Shown piece after piece: positions 1 through 11,499 of a stretch of DNA of 64,000 bases (position 1 is the first letter of the stretch; each line of letters opens with the position of its first letter). Made by a program: the position numbers and the translations under genes. The notes under the pieces were generated by a model, which was not told the DNA's origin, searched no databases, and saw nothing but the letters and a program-made list of their open reading frames with translations. The stretch comes from Ostrinia nubilalis (taxonomy: Eukaryota > Arthropoda > Insecta > Lepidoptera > Crambidae). The stretch is taken from NCBI RefSeq assembly GCF_963855985.1, contig NC_087099.1, positions 3,874,001 to 3,938,000 of the forward strand, given 5' to 3'.

Positions 1-423
1 TTTGAGATTCAACCAATCAAGTCTCAATCTATGCCTGAAATTATAATATCGAACTTTTAATTTTAACAGAGCGAATTTCGCTCTGTTACACCTTTAGCTT
101 TAATTCAAGACTAGTTTTACTTAATTCCGTTTATTTTAAAATAATATAAATTAAAGTAGGTATAATATCGCACAATAATCAAGTGCTACTTTTCAGTTAC
201 GTAGGTACCTCAATTTTAGGAAACTTTTTCCGAATGTAACTTTAATAGCAACAACGTAATTCCAAACAAAATGTAACAATTTATTTGTAGCCGGATCCTA
301 AAACCCGTGTTTGATTAGTTTTCTAATCAATTCAAAGCTAATTGATCCTGAACCAATATTGAACGGCGGTAAGCCCGTACATTCACCCTTATCTCGTAAT
401 TAAGAGCTGGCATTAGGTCTTTA
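1..423. other. No gene seen; A+T-rich with one small hairpin
   Basis: I see no coding signal or recognisable repeat here. The only structure is a hairpin at about 65-87, where 10-base arms (aacagagcga / tcgctctgtt) flank a 3-base loop. Confidence 0.5.
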
Positions 424-562
424 TGTACAAACATTACTGAGGTGTACGTCGACGTAACCACTGTGGGTTCTTGTGCAGTTGTAATAGCGGCGAGTTTGCA
501 GCAAAAATGGGTAACCTGATGTGCTGTCGAGTGTACAAACATTACTGAGGTGTACGTCGACG
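424..562. repeat. Pair of 31-bp direct repeats, 108-bp period
   Basis: The same 31 bases (starting tgtacaaacattactgagg, ending gtcgacg) occur at 424-454 and 532-562. The 77 bases between them are not repeated. The short open frames across this stretch have no recognisable protein character. It could be a footprint of a duplication or two units of a larger dispersed array. Confidence 0.8.
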
Positions 563-800
563 AACGTGATTAGCAGGTAATGGCACAGAATAAGCAATAG
601 TACAGGTACAGAAGGATTACTCCGCAAGACGATTTAAATAAATGCGAGTCTTGATGCGACGCGATACAGTGGAATTCAGCTCGCACAGCACTACGTACCT
701 ACAATTTTATTCACCTACAAGTTTTGTCTCTTTCTATCGCGTGCCTCTGAACTCTTCCTACGCTGTTAGGGTTGCTGTCTAGTGAAAAAAATAATTAATC
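563..800. other. No gene or repeat recognised
   Basis: Unremarkable A+T-rich sequence with no long open frame that looks coding. Confidence 0.4.
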
Positions 801-850
801 TACTTACATGTCATGAGGTACGTACCTCATGACACGTATGTATGTAAGTA
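801..850. repeat. Perfect 22-bp palindrome with extended arms
   Basis: Positions 811-832 form a perfect palindrome (tcatgaggtac/gtacctcatga). The flanking tacttaca / tgtaagta at 801-808 and 843-850 extend it as a second, bulged stem. It may be the remains of a small inverted-repeat element. Confidence 0.75.
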
Positions 851-860
851 CGCATTCATT

Positions 861-924
861 ATGGAAAACCTTGGGAGAGGCCTTTGTCCAGCAGTGGACG
901 TCATTTGGCTGAAACAAACGAACG
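861..924 (+). mobile_element. Non-LTR retrotransposon 3' tail, (GAAC)-ended family
   Basis: A block containing ggcctttgtccagcagtgg and then a GGCTGAAAC(GAAC)n-like tail. It is a degenerate copy of the C-terminus and 3' end of the family seen more completely at 11500-11937. It is 5'-truncated, as is usual for target-primed insertions. Confidence 0.75.
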
Positions 925-2996
925 CATTCTGAGCAATAGTCATGGTAGGTTAGGTTCCTATACTATCCTAAGAATTATTGATTACCTACATGGCCAACAT
1001 ACCTTTCAGCATCTTTGGGAAGCGAAAAAAAAGATAAATCCGGTAGATTTCTTTTTGAATTTAAACACCCGAACGCCGCACAATATTATTTTCTTTCTCT
1101 TTATGTCCATTTTTAAATAATACTTCGATCATAGAATTAGGTACTACAACGCACGCCAGCGTCCTGACGGGCGCGCGCGTGACACTCGACTGATATAATA
1201 CCCGCCGGCGGGGCGCTTCGCTGTAGGTAATTATCGGATGTACCGCGCGGAGTGAGCCAGGCCTGGTAATGGTAAGATTACTGCCAGGGAATTTGGCAGG
1301 GTTAAGATTATTCAGGTACATGACATTGAGTTGTTACTTTGTAAGTAACTTTCCACTGAAATAAACGCGTACAATAGATACTTAATTAATCATCTGGCAC
1401 TCCCAGTAGAAGTTGATGGTTCTCAATCTATGAACCAAAAGATTACTAGCTTTTGCCCACTGCTTCGTCGGCGTGAAAGATAAGCCGACTTAGGTATTTT
1501 TAATTTTTCAACTAAAGAACTCAATATTGTTATAAATTAAAGCCTATTTCTTATTGTTATTTCGATTTATAAATAATAATACTACAAAATTTCATCAAAA
1601 TCCTTTCAATAGTTTCTGCAGAAAAAAGTGTCAAAAATCCATGAATGTATCCTCTATTATGAGGCTTTCAGATCTCCCATTTTTTTACCTGCCAAGCTTC
1701 AAAGCTTACATTCAACAAGTGCTGAGAATAAACGCTACACCCATCCAATTACAATGGTCACAAAAATTATCATCATTTTAAAGTCTTTGAATTTCATAAA
1801 ATGTTAGCCAGATCAATAGGTAATAATTTTACAAGGCAGATAATAATTGTACCATCCTAGACTGCATCTTACTTAACACCAGGTACGATTGCGGTCAAAT
1901 ATACCTACCTTGTCCTGCATAAAAAAAGGTATACATAATTTGTCACCAGTCCTAGAGCCCATACTTGAATTTGATAAAATCTTAAACAGACCAATACAAA
2001 TGTCTTCCAAAATTCCATAACTCACTTTTCCACGGTTTTATATCACCATTACTAGATTACGTGGCGCGGGCACGCAACTAATCACTTCTCCGGCCAATAA
2101 CTGAAATGGCGCCTTATTTATGGGACCCATAACATGAAAATGGGACCGAACCCTGGCTAATTTATCGCGGACCAGTTCATGTTATTTGTTATTGTAATTA
2201 ACTGTGAATGGGGCCCGTACTCAGTCAACAGATAATTGGTGGGTTGACGTAAGAAATTATATCAACAAATTATCCGTTCCTGAAAATATTTTGAAAGTTA
2301 ATTGAACGAGTCACTCACCTGGCACCGGTTTTAGTTTAAAGGAAAAAGACTAAATTAAGGAGTTTCAGTAACGTTTAATCGGATTACAAAGTTCGAATTC
2401 AAGGTCCAAAAACAATTTGAAAATATATTTTTTCACCAATTCTAGTTTAATTCTTCGCCAAAAAGTTTTAATAGCGATTTATCTGTATATTTATCTTTAT
2501 TTTCCTGTACATTTAAAACAAATGAAACGCAAAGGATCTCATCCCGAATTCCTGCAGGGTCACCTTTATATGCGGAAATCACTTTCATCCGAGACGATCA
2601 AATATGCACCCTAAGCTTCCTTATCTTACGCCATCTATTTCCCCTTTCCCTCTCTCCCCAACTTAGGAATCGTTAAACGACAATGCAGTTTGGGTACGGA
2701 TACATTGACATGTAATATGGAACTATAATTATTTAAAGCTCTTTAATAATCCAGGCGTACTTATTCCGTTGACAGAAACATAAATTATATTCAATGATGA
2801 TGATCATTTGAATCATACTGAGCCCTTCCCGAATAAAATACTGGGTGTTACTATGTATAATATGTATGTATTTAAAAAAAAAAAAAAGTATATAAGTAGT
2901 ATATCCGTTAAGCTAGCACCCATAACACAAGCATATTAATTGCTTACTTTGGGGCTAGATGGCGCTGTGTGAGATTGTCCAAAGATTTATTATTTA
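925..2996. other. No gene seen; GC-rich patch and A-run
   Basis: There is no recognisable coding sequence. A short GC-rich island lies at about 1155-1215 (gcgcgcgcgtgac...ccgccggcgggg). A 14-base A run lies near 2874-2887. Short open frames here look random in composition. Confidence 0.4.
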
Positions 2997-3617
2997 CTAG
3001 CGGCCGCCCGCGACTTCGTGCGCGTGGATCTCGTTTTACCCCCCCTTCATCTATCTTACGCGGTTCAGATTTTTTCATACAAATGTTTTTTCCCGCTAAC
3101 TCCCGTTCCCGTGAGAATTTTGCAATATCCTGTTGTAACTAAGCTTTAAGTTTACTAAGGTACCTGCATGCCAAATTTCAAGAGTCTTCTTACGCGGTTT
3201 AGATTTTTTCATACAAATGTTTTTTCCCGCTAACTCCCGTTCCCGTGAGAATTTAGCAATATCCTGTTGTAACTAAGCTTTAAGTTTACTAAGGTACCTG
3301 CATGCCAAATTTCAAGAGTCTATCTTACGCGGTTTAGATTTTTTCATACAAATGTTTTTTCCCACTAACTCCCGTTCCCGTGGGAATTTTGCAATATCCT
3401 GTTGTAACTAAGCTTTAAGTTTACTAAGGTACCTGCATGCCAAATTTCAAGCGTCTAACTTAAGCGGTTTAGATTTTTCGTACAAAAGGATTTTCCCGCT
3501 GATTCCCGTTCCCGTGGGAATTCCTAAGTATCCTATAACCTGCCCAGGAGTATGAAGAATAATTGTACCAAGTTTCGTTAAAATCCGTCAAGTAGTTTTT
3601 GTTTCTATAAGGAACAT

Positions 3618-3650
<33 letters not shown>

Positions 3651-3769
3651 AATTTTACTGATTGCATTTTTGGCATCAGTATCGATCACTAATCACCCCC
3701 TGATAGTTATTTTGAAAATATATTTCATGTACAGAATTGACCTCTCTACAGATTTATTATAAGTATAGA
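2997..3769 (-). mobile_element. Non-autonomous Helitron, family H1, copy A
   Basis: Read on the minus strand the element starts TCTATACTT and ends GGCGGCCGCTAG. It sits between A and T, as expected for Helitrons (5' TC, 3' CTRR, insertion in AT). A GC-rich hairpin-like stretch (cgcgggcggccgc) precedes the 3' end. Inside are a CAGA microsatellite (about 3619-3647) and a 134-bp tandem array. There is no Rep/helicase coding, so it depends on an autonomous partner. At 773 bp it is near the length of copy C (44747-45525). Confidence 0.85.
3054..3560 (-). repeat. 134-135-bp tandem array inside Helitron copy A
   Basis: Three units begin at 3054, 3188 and 3323, each opening with tcttacgcggtt. A more divergent partial fourth begins near 3457. 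Units hold a constant stretch with cccgttcccgtg and aaggtacctgcatgcc. The first three are nearly identical, so the array expanded more recently than the fourth unit diverged. Confidence 0.9.
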
Positions 3770-3990
3770 TATTATTTAAAATAACTGTCTAGGTAACTTA
3801 AATTAAAACAGTCACACGATAACTATGGGTAACTAAAAAATGTGTCAACAGAAGACCCGTATTCTGAAACGACGTATATTTACTAAATTCTACTGCGTAT
3901 AAACAATAGACAACTTTCGCATTAAAAAAAGGATCTGTTTCTTAATACGAAAGTTTTCAAACTTACACTAAACCTGGGCTACCTAAATAA
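3770..3990. other. No gene seen
   Basis: A+T-rich spacer between the Helitron and a fold-back element. Confidence 0.4.
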
Positions 3991-4150
3991 ACTCCGACAA
4001 ACGTTACTTGGACACTACTGAATATACATCGACACTACTACACTACTCAGACAAAGGATATTATGCCTTTGTCTGAGTAGTGTAGTGTCGAAGTAAAGTC
4101 ATGTCGATATTCAGTAGTGTCGGAGTAACGTAATGTCGAAGTAACGTTGT
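3991..4150. repeat. Fold-back repeat with internal minisatellite
   Basis: The core is cagacaaagg / cctttgtctg around an 8-base loop (about 4048-4075). The arms continue outward through cactactgaatata and its complement near 4107-4121. The motif gtcgaagtaacgt and variants recur several times on the right side, so the arms are built from a short degenerate repeat. Confidence 0.8.
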
Positions 4151-4170
4151 CGTCAATCGACGACGAACGT

Positions 4171-4320
4171 ATTTCAGCTTAAAGCAGTCCAATGCTGGAC
4201 TTAAGCCTCTCCTACAGAGCACCACAAAGCAACCTTCTATCGGTTCTGCGTAGATTTATATCCAGCCCTTCCCCACAAGCTCACACAGTCGTCAATGTAT
4301 CGGAACTACGATGTTTGTCG
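4171..4320 (-). mobile_element. RTE-like retrotransposon 3' end, third family
   Basis: On the minus strand this decodes, with frame breaks, to a block of the RWSDDL...GKGWINLRR...LCPALDCYKLK type. That is the extreme C-terminus of an endonuclease/reverse-transcriptase retrotransposon. It parallels the block in the other two tail families but differs in sequence (for example ccaatgctggac). No (CAT)n tail is visible. Confidence 0.6.
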
Positions 4321-5959
4321 CATCTCATAGTGCCGCGCCATGATGTTATCGATAATGTTTTTTCACCCGCACCGTTGTTGGGGTGACAGAATTCTGCTGA
4401 GCAGCAATGCTTGAATTCCGTGTTTGCTCCGTGGTCACACACCGTGAAAGGATGTGATGACGTGTAGTTTTGTGAGGTGACGTCTTTGTGTCGGATAAAC
4501 AGAATACGATCTTGATTTTGATGCAAAATTTCGCTGTCAAAATATTGTGAAATGTGGGGGAAAATGAAAGGATGTGTGAAGGTCCTTTCTTATTTCCAAA
4601 CATAGTTTAAGTGAAGATTGTGAAGAAGTTAGTGCATAATAATGTACATAACCATACATTTTTAGAAGCAATCACTTTTGAAATCTTTAAAAAAATAAAT
4701 CATCCAATGTTTACCGAAGCGGGATTTTTGTTCCTCTCAAATCTACAGCTAAATGAATTTCAATTAGTTAAAACAACACCACATTTTTTACTCCAACATA
4801 AATTTTAAAGGTCACCGGATTGCCTATTACGAAATATTTTTCGTGCAGACTAAGCTTCTAGCATAAAAATCAAATTTGCATATCATATTTACCACATATT
4901 TACAGTGCCTTCTTATTTTTATAGCCTGCGTGTGTATGCAAATATACTCCTTACTGCATACACTAAGCTTTTATCAACAAAATAGGTCCCCGGGTCACCG
5001 TCAAGAGCTTAATTCAGAAATGTAGGAATATTCTCACATTTTAGAACAAGCACGAAACATCGGGCCCGATTCTGTAGTAGGTACCTATTCATGACCTGTA
5101 AATTCACTATGATTTTCATAGTTATCAATTGCAAAGGTCAATTTACGAATAAGATCATTAACATCCGTTTTATTGAATTTCTCAAATAAGTATTTGTTTG
5201 ATTAATTTATTATAATGAGACATCACGTAACACCGCATAATGTACTGAAAAGTTCATGAAAGCCAGTTTACATTATATTAACTCATAAAGTAACTACAGA
5301 TGATATTGGAACAAAATAAATAGAACTTGCTTTACTTGTTACTCACAAATGCTTTTTTTTGTTACAACAATATATGAGACATTATTTTAAGGTTGAGATT
5401 ATCGCTATATTTTTTGTGAAAAAGAGATCACCTGAATTCTAAGCAATTCAGAGAAAATAACTCATACCAGAATCGGTCTCTTAGTAGTTGAACTTGCTTA
5501 AATCACAGGACAACGTCCTTCGCCTTTGGACCGAAGCAAAACAATAACGGGAGAATTTCTGGAGAATTATGTTCGCTTGGAGTAAACTCAGTTCCCTCAG
5601 GAATCGAAACAGCACGTACAATGCGATGCAGAGGAATTTGTACTAAAACACCTTCCGTATTCTCACAGGTTTAGGTCTGAAGCTGGTTTTAAACAAGATT
5701 TTTCACTGTGGCAAATAAATTGCCTCGATCGGAACTTGCCGTTTCGTTTGCCGGGTGACTGCTTTCCACTACTTGGGAGGTCGGGAGGCATTGGTTACCT
5801 GTTGAAATTTCCAGGTGTATTCTACTTATGTCTCATCATTGGTGCAATCAAAATAACAAAATAAAGTAGTTAGATAGTTTAGCTGGGCTTTTTCCGTACT
5901 CTCCTGATATCTTTAAAAAATATACAGAAATGTAGAACTAAATACAAATATTAAACTGG
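4321..5959. other. No gene seen
   Basis: Two overlapping short open frames at 4281-4603 have no recognisable domain. I see no repeat with clear ends. Confidence 0.4.
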
Positions 5960-6169
5960 AAATTCTTACCAGCACTACATGTCCCAAATATAGCTTGCCT
6001 TACCAAACAGTAGTTTTTTTATACATAAAAAAGAACTGCCTCAAACAAACAACAGTTAGATATTTTCTCATAATTCACAACTGAATAACCACTTGCATAT
6101 TTTGTGGTAGTGAAAACAGGTAAGGCAAGCTATACTTATATTTGGAGCATGTAGTGCTGGAAAGAATTT
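5960..6169. repeat. Fold-back element, about 45-bp arms
   Basis: The left arm (about 5960-6005: aaattcttaccagcactaca, then tagcttgccttac) pairs with the right arm (about 6120-6169: gtaaggcaagctata, then gtagtgctggaaagaattt). About 115 bp of A+T-rich sequence separates them. The right arm has a 6-base insertion. It is probably a MITE, and I found no clear target duplication. Confidence 0.8.
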
Positions 6170-7357
6170 GAGTCACGGCTTCGAGCGTAAGGGCTCTCAG
6201 GTTTGATTGCCTCATCAATTTATGAAAAGCACTTTTTTAAATTGACTCCCATCTGGAGAGATGACCTACTCTATTCTTCTATACTACTACTACTGCGTTA
6301 AATTGCTGTATAAAAGTCAACGTAGAAAATAAATTACTTATAATTATGACTCTATGACCTAATGAACTTAATTGGTATTATTAAAAAAATGTTTCTATTA
6401 TAATAGGACGTTAAAAAACGTAGTTTAATTGTTACTACATACTTGTATGGCTATACACAATTTATTTAAAATAAACCCCACATGCAAAGTACTTTATATT
6501 GTTACACGTTCCATCTTTAATAACAAGCTCAACTTTGTGAACAAAAGAAAAATACAACGTAAGCCTTTAAAAAAGTTAAAGTATGCTCGCTAAGGAAGTT
6601 TATCAGGAGAAAGGTTGTAAGTAGTTCCTTGTTGCTGCATTCTTGGGATACTGTAAATATGTAAGTTGCAAAAGTTTGCGCAGATTTATAGTCACGTAGA
6701 GGATATTGTGAGACTTTGAAATATCTATTTCAAGTAAAGAATTCAACAGAGTATAGAATAGAAATAGTGGGGATAGAGTGATGGCGCAGTGGATTGCCAT
6801 TGAAATTGTACAGCGTTGTAAAAAAATTATCTTTAAACGCTGTACCTACCTAATACGAGTATCTTATAATAAATGAATACAGACTTGAGTGAGTGACACA
6901 TTAAGCTTCCTTACCTCCATAAATCCTATTAAAATGAAACACCCTGTATACTCAACGTAATGTTTTGCACTACAGCAGCACAGTGGGCCATTACTTCAAC
7001 TAATGTACGACAGAACACAGTGTGGCATAAAAAGTTGTCATCCACGTCATATTTATGAGGCAAAAAGATGGCATCTCTTTCGCCTAATATCGTGTAGACA
7101 AAAATACAGGATATCATTATGTTGAGGAGTACCCAAGGACAACACATTGAATTTATGTAGTGGAAAATAATGGACCGGGAAATAAACGTATTCGTATAAG
7201 AACGAATAATACACTGGGAAGTGAGCGTACTCGTATTAAGAAAGTAGATGGTTCGTCTTTTGGGCTAGAAAGTCAGTTGAGGATTTGAATCCCTTTTTTG
7301 AGGACATGGATTACCCTTTTTTTACCTAGGAAAATTGCATATTCATATCTATAGTCT
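6170..7357. other. No gene seen
   Basis: A+T-rich, with only short random-looking open frames (6603-6800 and 6929-7147, minus strand). Confidence 0.4.
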
Positions 7358-7555
7358 GGTCCGTGAGCACGTAGAATTTTGTCCAATGACCCCAAGCTAC
7401 CCATCCTTATCACTCGCGCGTAATTATGTTGCTATCGCGCTCGCACACTCACTGCGGGTGCCAGTCGCACAGTCGCGACAGCAACATAATTACGCGCGAG
7501 CGATAAGGATGGGTAGCTAGGGGTCATTGGACAAAATTCTACGTGCTCACGGACC
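7358..7555. mobile_element. Near-perfect palindromic MITE, about 82-bp arms
   Basis: The left arm begins ggtccgtgagcacgtagaat and runs to about 7440. The right arm ends attctacgtgctcacggacc at 7555. A loop of about 35 bp (ctcgcacactcactgcgggt...) separates them. Arm identity is very high, so the insertion is young or the arms are kept alike by conversion. The open frame over the palindrome has no independent meaning. Confidence 0.9.
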
Positions 7556-7564
7556 GGGCTTTAC

Positions 7565-7680
7565 CGCTGGGGGACGGCAGGTTATGTGGGGCTCAAAACT
7601 ACGACTCGACAGATGTAGAGTAGAACACATCCTTGGTCGACGGACCGAGGACCTCAAGAAGTCATCTGGCAGGTAAGAAG
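7565..7680 (+). repeat. Dispersed repeat fragment sharing ggttatgtggg with 17710-17865
   Basis: It contains gacggcaggttatgtggggctc; a related stretch lies at about 17716-17745. Both copies end in a GGTAAG-like sequence and both lie next to an inverted repeat. I cannot name the family. It may be a decayed coding part of a non-LTR element. Confidence 0.4.
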
Positions 7681-7761
7681 TGATAAATCGTTTTTTTTTT
7701 TCTCCTTCCTTTCATTGGTTCTGCGTCAGGTATTATTATGATAGATCAGTTTACTGACACA

Positions 7762-7886
7762 TTAATGTGCGTGCAACACCACCTTACATGAACTATAAAA
7801 ATTAATGTCAAAAGTCCGCCAAATTCCATAAAAAACACAGGTTAAGTTATGGTTGCGGTTACAGTTAAGGTGCAATTTAACCTTAG
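7762..7886. mobile_element. Old copy of the TGCACCA MITE family (M1)
   Basis: A degenerate 125-bp copy. It starts ttaatgtgcgtgcaacacc and ends ggtgcaatttaacctta, the same ends as better copies at 44042-44168, 44354-44477 and elsewhere. Confidence 0.55.
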
Positions 7887-8186
7887 TATTAAAAGTTATT
7901 GTCTCTACTGTTACAAAAAATGTTGCATTGGTGTATTTAGGTTAGCAAGAAACGTTTTGTAAAGTTCATATAAACTTTACCTGCCTGTGGTAAACATGAA
8001 ACATTTTATTTTCCAAAGCAAGATTTCTCGCCCAACGATAAAATGTGTTTAAGACAGGACCCACAGATGCGCACTGTATTCATTAACAGTATAAAAGCGC
8101 GGGGTACCGCAAAAATAAACCAGCGTTAATAAGCGCACGCCTGGTTAATGCGAGTGCATTAAATAAAGTAATCCAGTGTTTTAAAT

Positions 8187-8421
8187 CAGTCTTTCCCAAA
8201 GTGGGCGATAACGCCCCCTTGTGGGCGCTGCAGGCCTAAAGGGGGGCGGTAAGAGACCCAGAAAAAAAATCGGGACGTTGTGTAGAGGCTTGGGAGGCGT
8301 CATCTACTAAGAGGACTCTTAGACACCGACTGAGCTCGACTCTTGACTACAAAAATGGGGGGCGCTAAAAATAATTTATTCTCAAAGTGGGCAGTAGACT
8401 AAATAAGTTTGGGAACCGCTG
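8187..8421. mobile_element. hAT-type MITE with 8-bp target duplication
   Basis: The element starts CAGTCTTTCCCAAAGTGG and ends GTTTGGGAACCGCTG, which are imperfect terminal inverted repeats. It is flanked by ttttaaat (8179-8186) and ctttaaat (8422-8429), an 8-bp duplication with one mismatch. CAG...CTG ends and 8-bp duplications are typical of hAT elements. It encodes no transposase (235 bp). Confidence 0.85.
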
Positions 8422-8448
8422 CTTTAAATGAAGGTTGCAGCACAGTTG

Positions 8449-8562
8449 CAGAAAGGCGCTGGATGCAGACCGCTACCAACCGGCCAACCTGGAAAACATT
8501 GGAAGAAACTTAGGTTCAGCAGAGAAAGACCTATGGCAGAAATGATGACGATGATGATGAGT
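8449..8562 (+). mobile_element. RTE-like retrotransposon 3' tail
   Basis: 5'-truncated C-terminal block (aggcgctggatgcag, ccgctaccaaccgg), then a short 3' end and a (GATGAT)n-type tail. The coding block is degenerate. Confidence 0.85.
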
Positions 8563-8751
8563 GTTTGTCTGTTGCTGCGATAGTCAAGCGACAACTTTAC
8601 CTAGTCTGTAATAATAAACGATAAGTATGGGTATTTTTTATTGTATTTATTTTATAGGATGCCCACCTGCTCGATGAACCGACGATCTCACGATGATAGC
8701 TGGCTATGAAAAAAGATGCTGATCGTGCTTTGTGTCGTGCCTTGAGTGTTA
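8563..8751. other. No gene seen
   Basis: Spacer between two repeats. Confidence 0.3.
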
Positions 8752-8851
8752 TGCCCGTTTTCACCATCAATCCCCAATTTTTAAGTGACCCCTATGGTAA
8801 CACATAATATGAATTTAGTTTCATAGGGGTCACTTAGAAATTAGGGATTTA
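8752..8851. mobile_element. Harbinger-like MITE, truncated copy
   Basis: It begins tgcccgttttcaccatcaat after TTA and contains the internal inverted pair aagtgacccctatgg / taggggtcactt. The right end stops at ttagggatt, short of the full terminal repeat present in the intact copy at 42754-42869. Confidence 0.8.
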
Positions 8852-9683
8852 TGCAGCAGTGGTCTGTTTAGGTAAGGCTGAAATGCTGATAATTCTTACT
8901 TTAATAAATTAATTAGTTTATCGAATCTTATATCGTCAGTGGAAAGGAAAAAGGACTAAAGCGCCAAAACCGTACTTGTGGGAAATGAGGATCAAAGTTT
9001 TTTTTTTACGAAAAAAATTCGTATCTCTTTTGATATTAATGTTAAACAGTTCTTTTAAAATGCAATCGTGTTCTTGATTTTTTGCCTATATTTTAATGAA
9101 AACACCAGGTTTGTAGCTCTTTTAGATCGTAAAATAGGTGTCGCTTTAGACAAAGAGTTATGAAAATTCATTAAATGTTAGTCAGGGTAAAACTGCTAAC
9201 CTCCATTTATAATCAAATATCCAGCAACCAATAAGTGCTAAATAGTTTGAACAACCTTTTTGATAAAAGAGAAAAAATACTTAGTGAGATACAGCTTAAT
9301 AAGTAAGTCGAAGATAAATTACTAAACTACAAAATAAGATAGTCGCATGCGCCAGCGAAAAAATGCGTAAAAGCGATATTATCCATGGAGCTTACATGAA
9401 TATTTGCTTACTTACGCAGACCCTATAGAACGAATATATGCAAATGTTACTAAACTCTTACTACATTAAACGTTTTAAGCAAAAGTAATGCTTATAGATT
9501 GAATAGGTATTATGTTTTATGACAAAAAATGCTTAATTTATCCTAACATCATGCATAATTTGATTGTCATTACTTCTAACCGGGTACGGGAGTGGTAGGT
9601 AATTACTATATTTTGAATTATAGTGAACAAACGTAGGGACACTTAACAATTTTAATGACCACCACTAACCACTGGTGGGAACC
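8852..9683. other. No gene seen
   Basis: A+T-rich, with no coding signal. Confidence 0.4.
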
Positions 9684-9747
9684 TTTGGTGGGATGGACAT
9701 GGTAGGTGGTGACTTACGCGGCCACCACCATGTCCATCCCACCAAAA
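9684..9747. repeat. Inverted repeat, 20-bp arms
   Basis: tttggtgggatggacatggt pairs with accatgtccatcccaccaaa. It sits at the upstream edge of the decayed non-LTR element and may be a fold-back copy of that element's start. Confidence 0.75.
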
Positions 9748-11400
9748 AAGCCAAACCACACACTGATAGTCTCATCGACGGACTCGAGCATAACCGGCGA
9801 CAATGTAATAAGACCGTCAGAACCACTTTTGACTTCAAAATCAAAGGTCTAAAGGTGGAAAAGGATGACAATCTAAAGGCCCAAAATAAGAAACTCTACA
9901 ATGCTATGGATGGAAGTGTCGCCCATTCTCTACAAACGCTTGTTCGAGGCGGGGGCAGTCCACATAGGTCTGGAGATAAGACCGGTAGAAGACCCCACTA
10001 GTGAAATGCGCCAAATGCCTCTGTTTTGGACATACAAAAGCCCTATGCAAAGAGGAAGAGGAACTGCAGAGGAACTTACTCATGGCTAAACTGTCCAGCC
10101 TGAAAATAAGGCACACCACAATCGTGGAAAAAATGCGAGGGCGAGAACTGACACATCCAACATCCACCACTACATGGCATTCAGTGATAAAGTGATGAAT
10201 GCCCAGAAAAACAAAAGTAGGACTACTTACTTAGCGCTTTCCAGAACAGCATACTGCTAAGAACACCCTAAACATGCAGAGTTCAAATCTCCTAAAAGAC
10301 CGTGTCCGTGGTCTTTTGGGAGATTTGATTTGATTTGTGAAAGCTCAACATCATCTGAGCTAACCTGAGACGCTCCAAGCAAGCCACTGCCGAACTGCTG
10401 CAAGCAGCCGAGGACAAGGACATAACCTTAGCACTCAATCGGCAGAAACCAGTCACTCAGTCTTCGGTGACCGATTGAGTCATTCACGACCCCTAACTGG
10501 TCACGGAGACGGAGGCCGCGGTAACACTGGGGGCAGGCAGGCTAAAACTAGGAATTGTGTCCGTGTATTATGAGGGAGACAATCCAATTGAGCTTTAGAT
10601 ATAACGCACAAAGCGGTATGAAAAAGCTAAACACCCAAAACATCATTATAGGGGGAGACGTGAACGCCTAGAACCAATGGTGGGGCAGCGTTTCCGAAAG
10701 CTTAGGTGAAGCTTACAGTTTCTTCTTTCAAAAAATATCGACAGGGCAGATTGCGCACAAGCAAAGTGGATGTGTCAGCGTGCAGTAAGCCACTACTGGG
10801 TAGGATTAAAGAGAAAGTGGACAGAACGCTAGTCACTTCAGACCACAACGCCATAACCTATTCTCTCTGTCTAGGTGAAAGTGCGGCAACAAGAATACGC
10901 ACAGAAGACCAGCGAGGCGCAAACAAAGAGTTGGAATGAGTTCTGCTCGACACACGAGAGAGAAAACATGTGGGATGGAATCTATGGAGTCATCGGGAAA
11001 GCTCCAGAGACAAGAGGACATGCTCCTGAATGGTTTTAACGGCAAGACTGGGCAGAGTGCCCAGAATAATCGGCTGATCCAGATGATTCCGTGACAATAG
11101 ATAAACCACACCACACGCGTCTCCGACAACTGATAGAGAGCGAAACTTTAGAAGAGCAAACAGCAAACGATCCCCTTTTTACCGAGGCAGGAGTGGAGGC
11201 CGTGCTTAACGTGCAAAATCTAAAGAAAGCCCCGGGACCGGATGATTTCCCGCCGATATTTATGTACCAGAGCTATTCGTAGCGAAAGGGAGATATTCAT
11301 GGAAATTGCAAACAAATGCCTATCTATAGCGTATTTCCCCAAACAATGCAAGACGGCTCACTTCATCCTCAAGAAGCCAGGGAAAGACTTATCTTGCCAT
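9738..11400 (+). pseudogene. Decayed non-LTR retrotransposon (gag, APE endonuclease, RT N-terminus)
   Basis: Coding fragments fall in order in shifting frames. A gag-like block starts with KPNHTLIVSS. A zinc knuckle, CAKCLCFGHTKALC (CX2CX4HX4C), lies at about 10003-10045. An endonuclease motif, IIIGGDVNA followed by a stop where W would be expected, then QWWGS, lies near 10640-10690. TSDHNAITY, the C-terminal endonuclease motif, lies near 10840-10865. An RT N-terminal block, DPLFTEAGVEAVL and KKAPGPD, lies near 11173-11250. Frameshifts and stops separate these, so no product is expected. Gag-knuckle plus APE-endonuclease order is that of R1/jockey-type elements. The central RT is missing. Confidence 0.85.
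10284..10328. repeat. Hairpin within the decayed non-LTR element
   Basis: caaatctcctaaaagacc pairs with ggtcttttgggagatttg around an 8-base loop. It lies between gag and endonuclease remnants. Confidence 0.7.
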
Positions 11401-11499
11401 TAGTTTGGGAACTTTTCTTGATAGAGCAGCATTTATACTGCAGGCAGGCCAATTAGACGGCGCGGCGCCCATACAATAGTGTTTGTTACCCTTTTTTCT

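Noticed and set aside
945..960. Telomeric TTAGG repeats (taggttaggttcc)
   Set aside because: Only one or two degenerate units, so no telomeric array.
2545..2560. gaattcctgcag, an EcoRI-PstI pair as in cloning vectors
   Set aside because: Only 12 bases match and the flanks are ordinary genomic sequence, so chance is the better reading.
3054..3560. CRISPR-like array
   Set aside because: The units are 134-bp contiguous tandem repeats in a eukaryotic Helitron, not short repeats with unique spacers.
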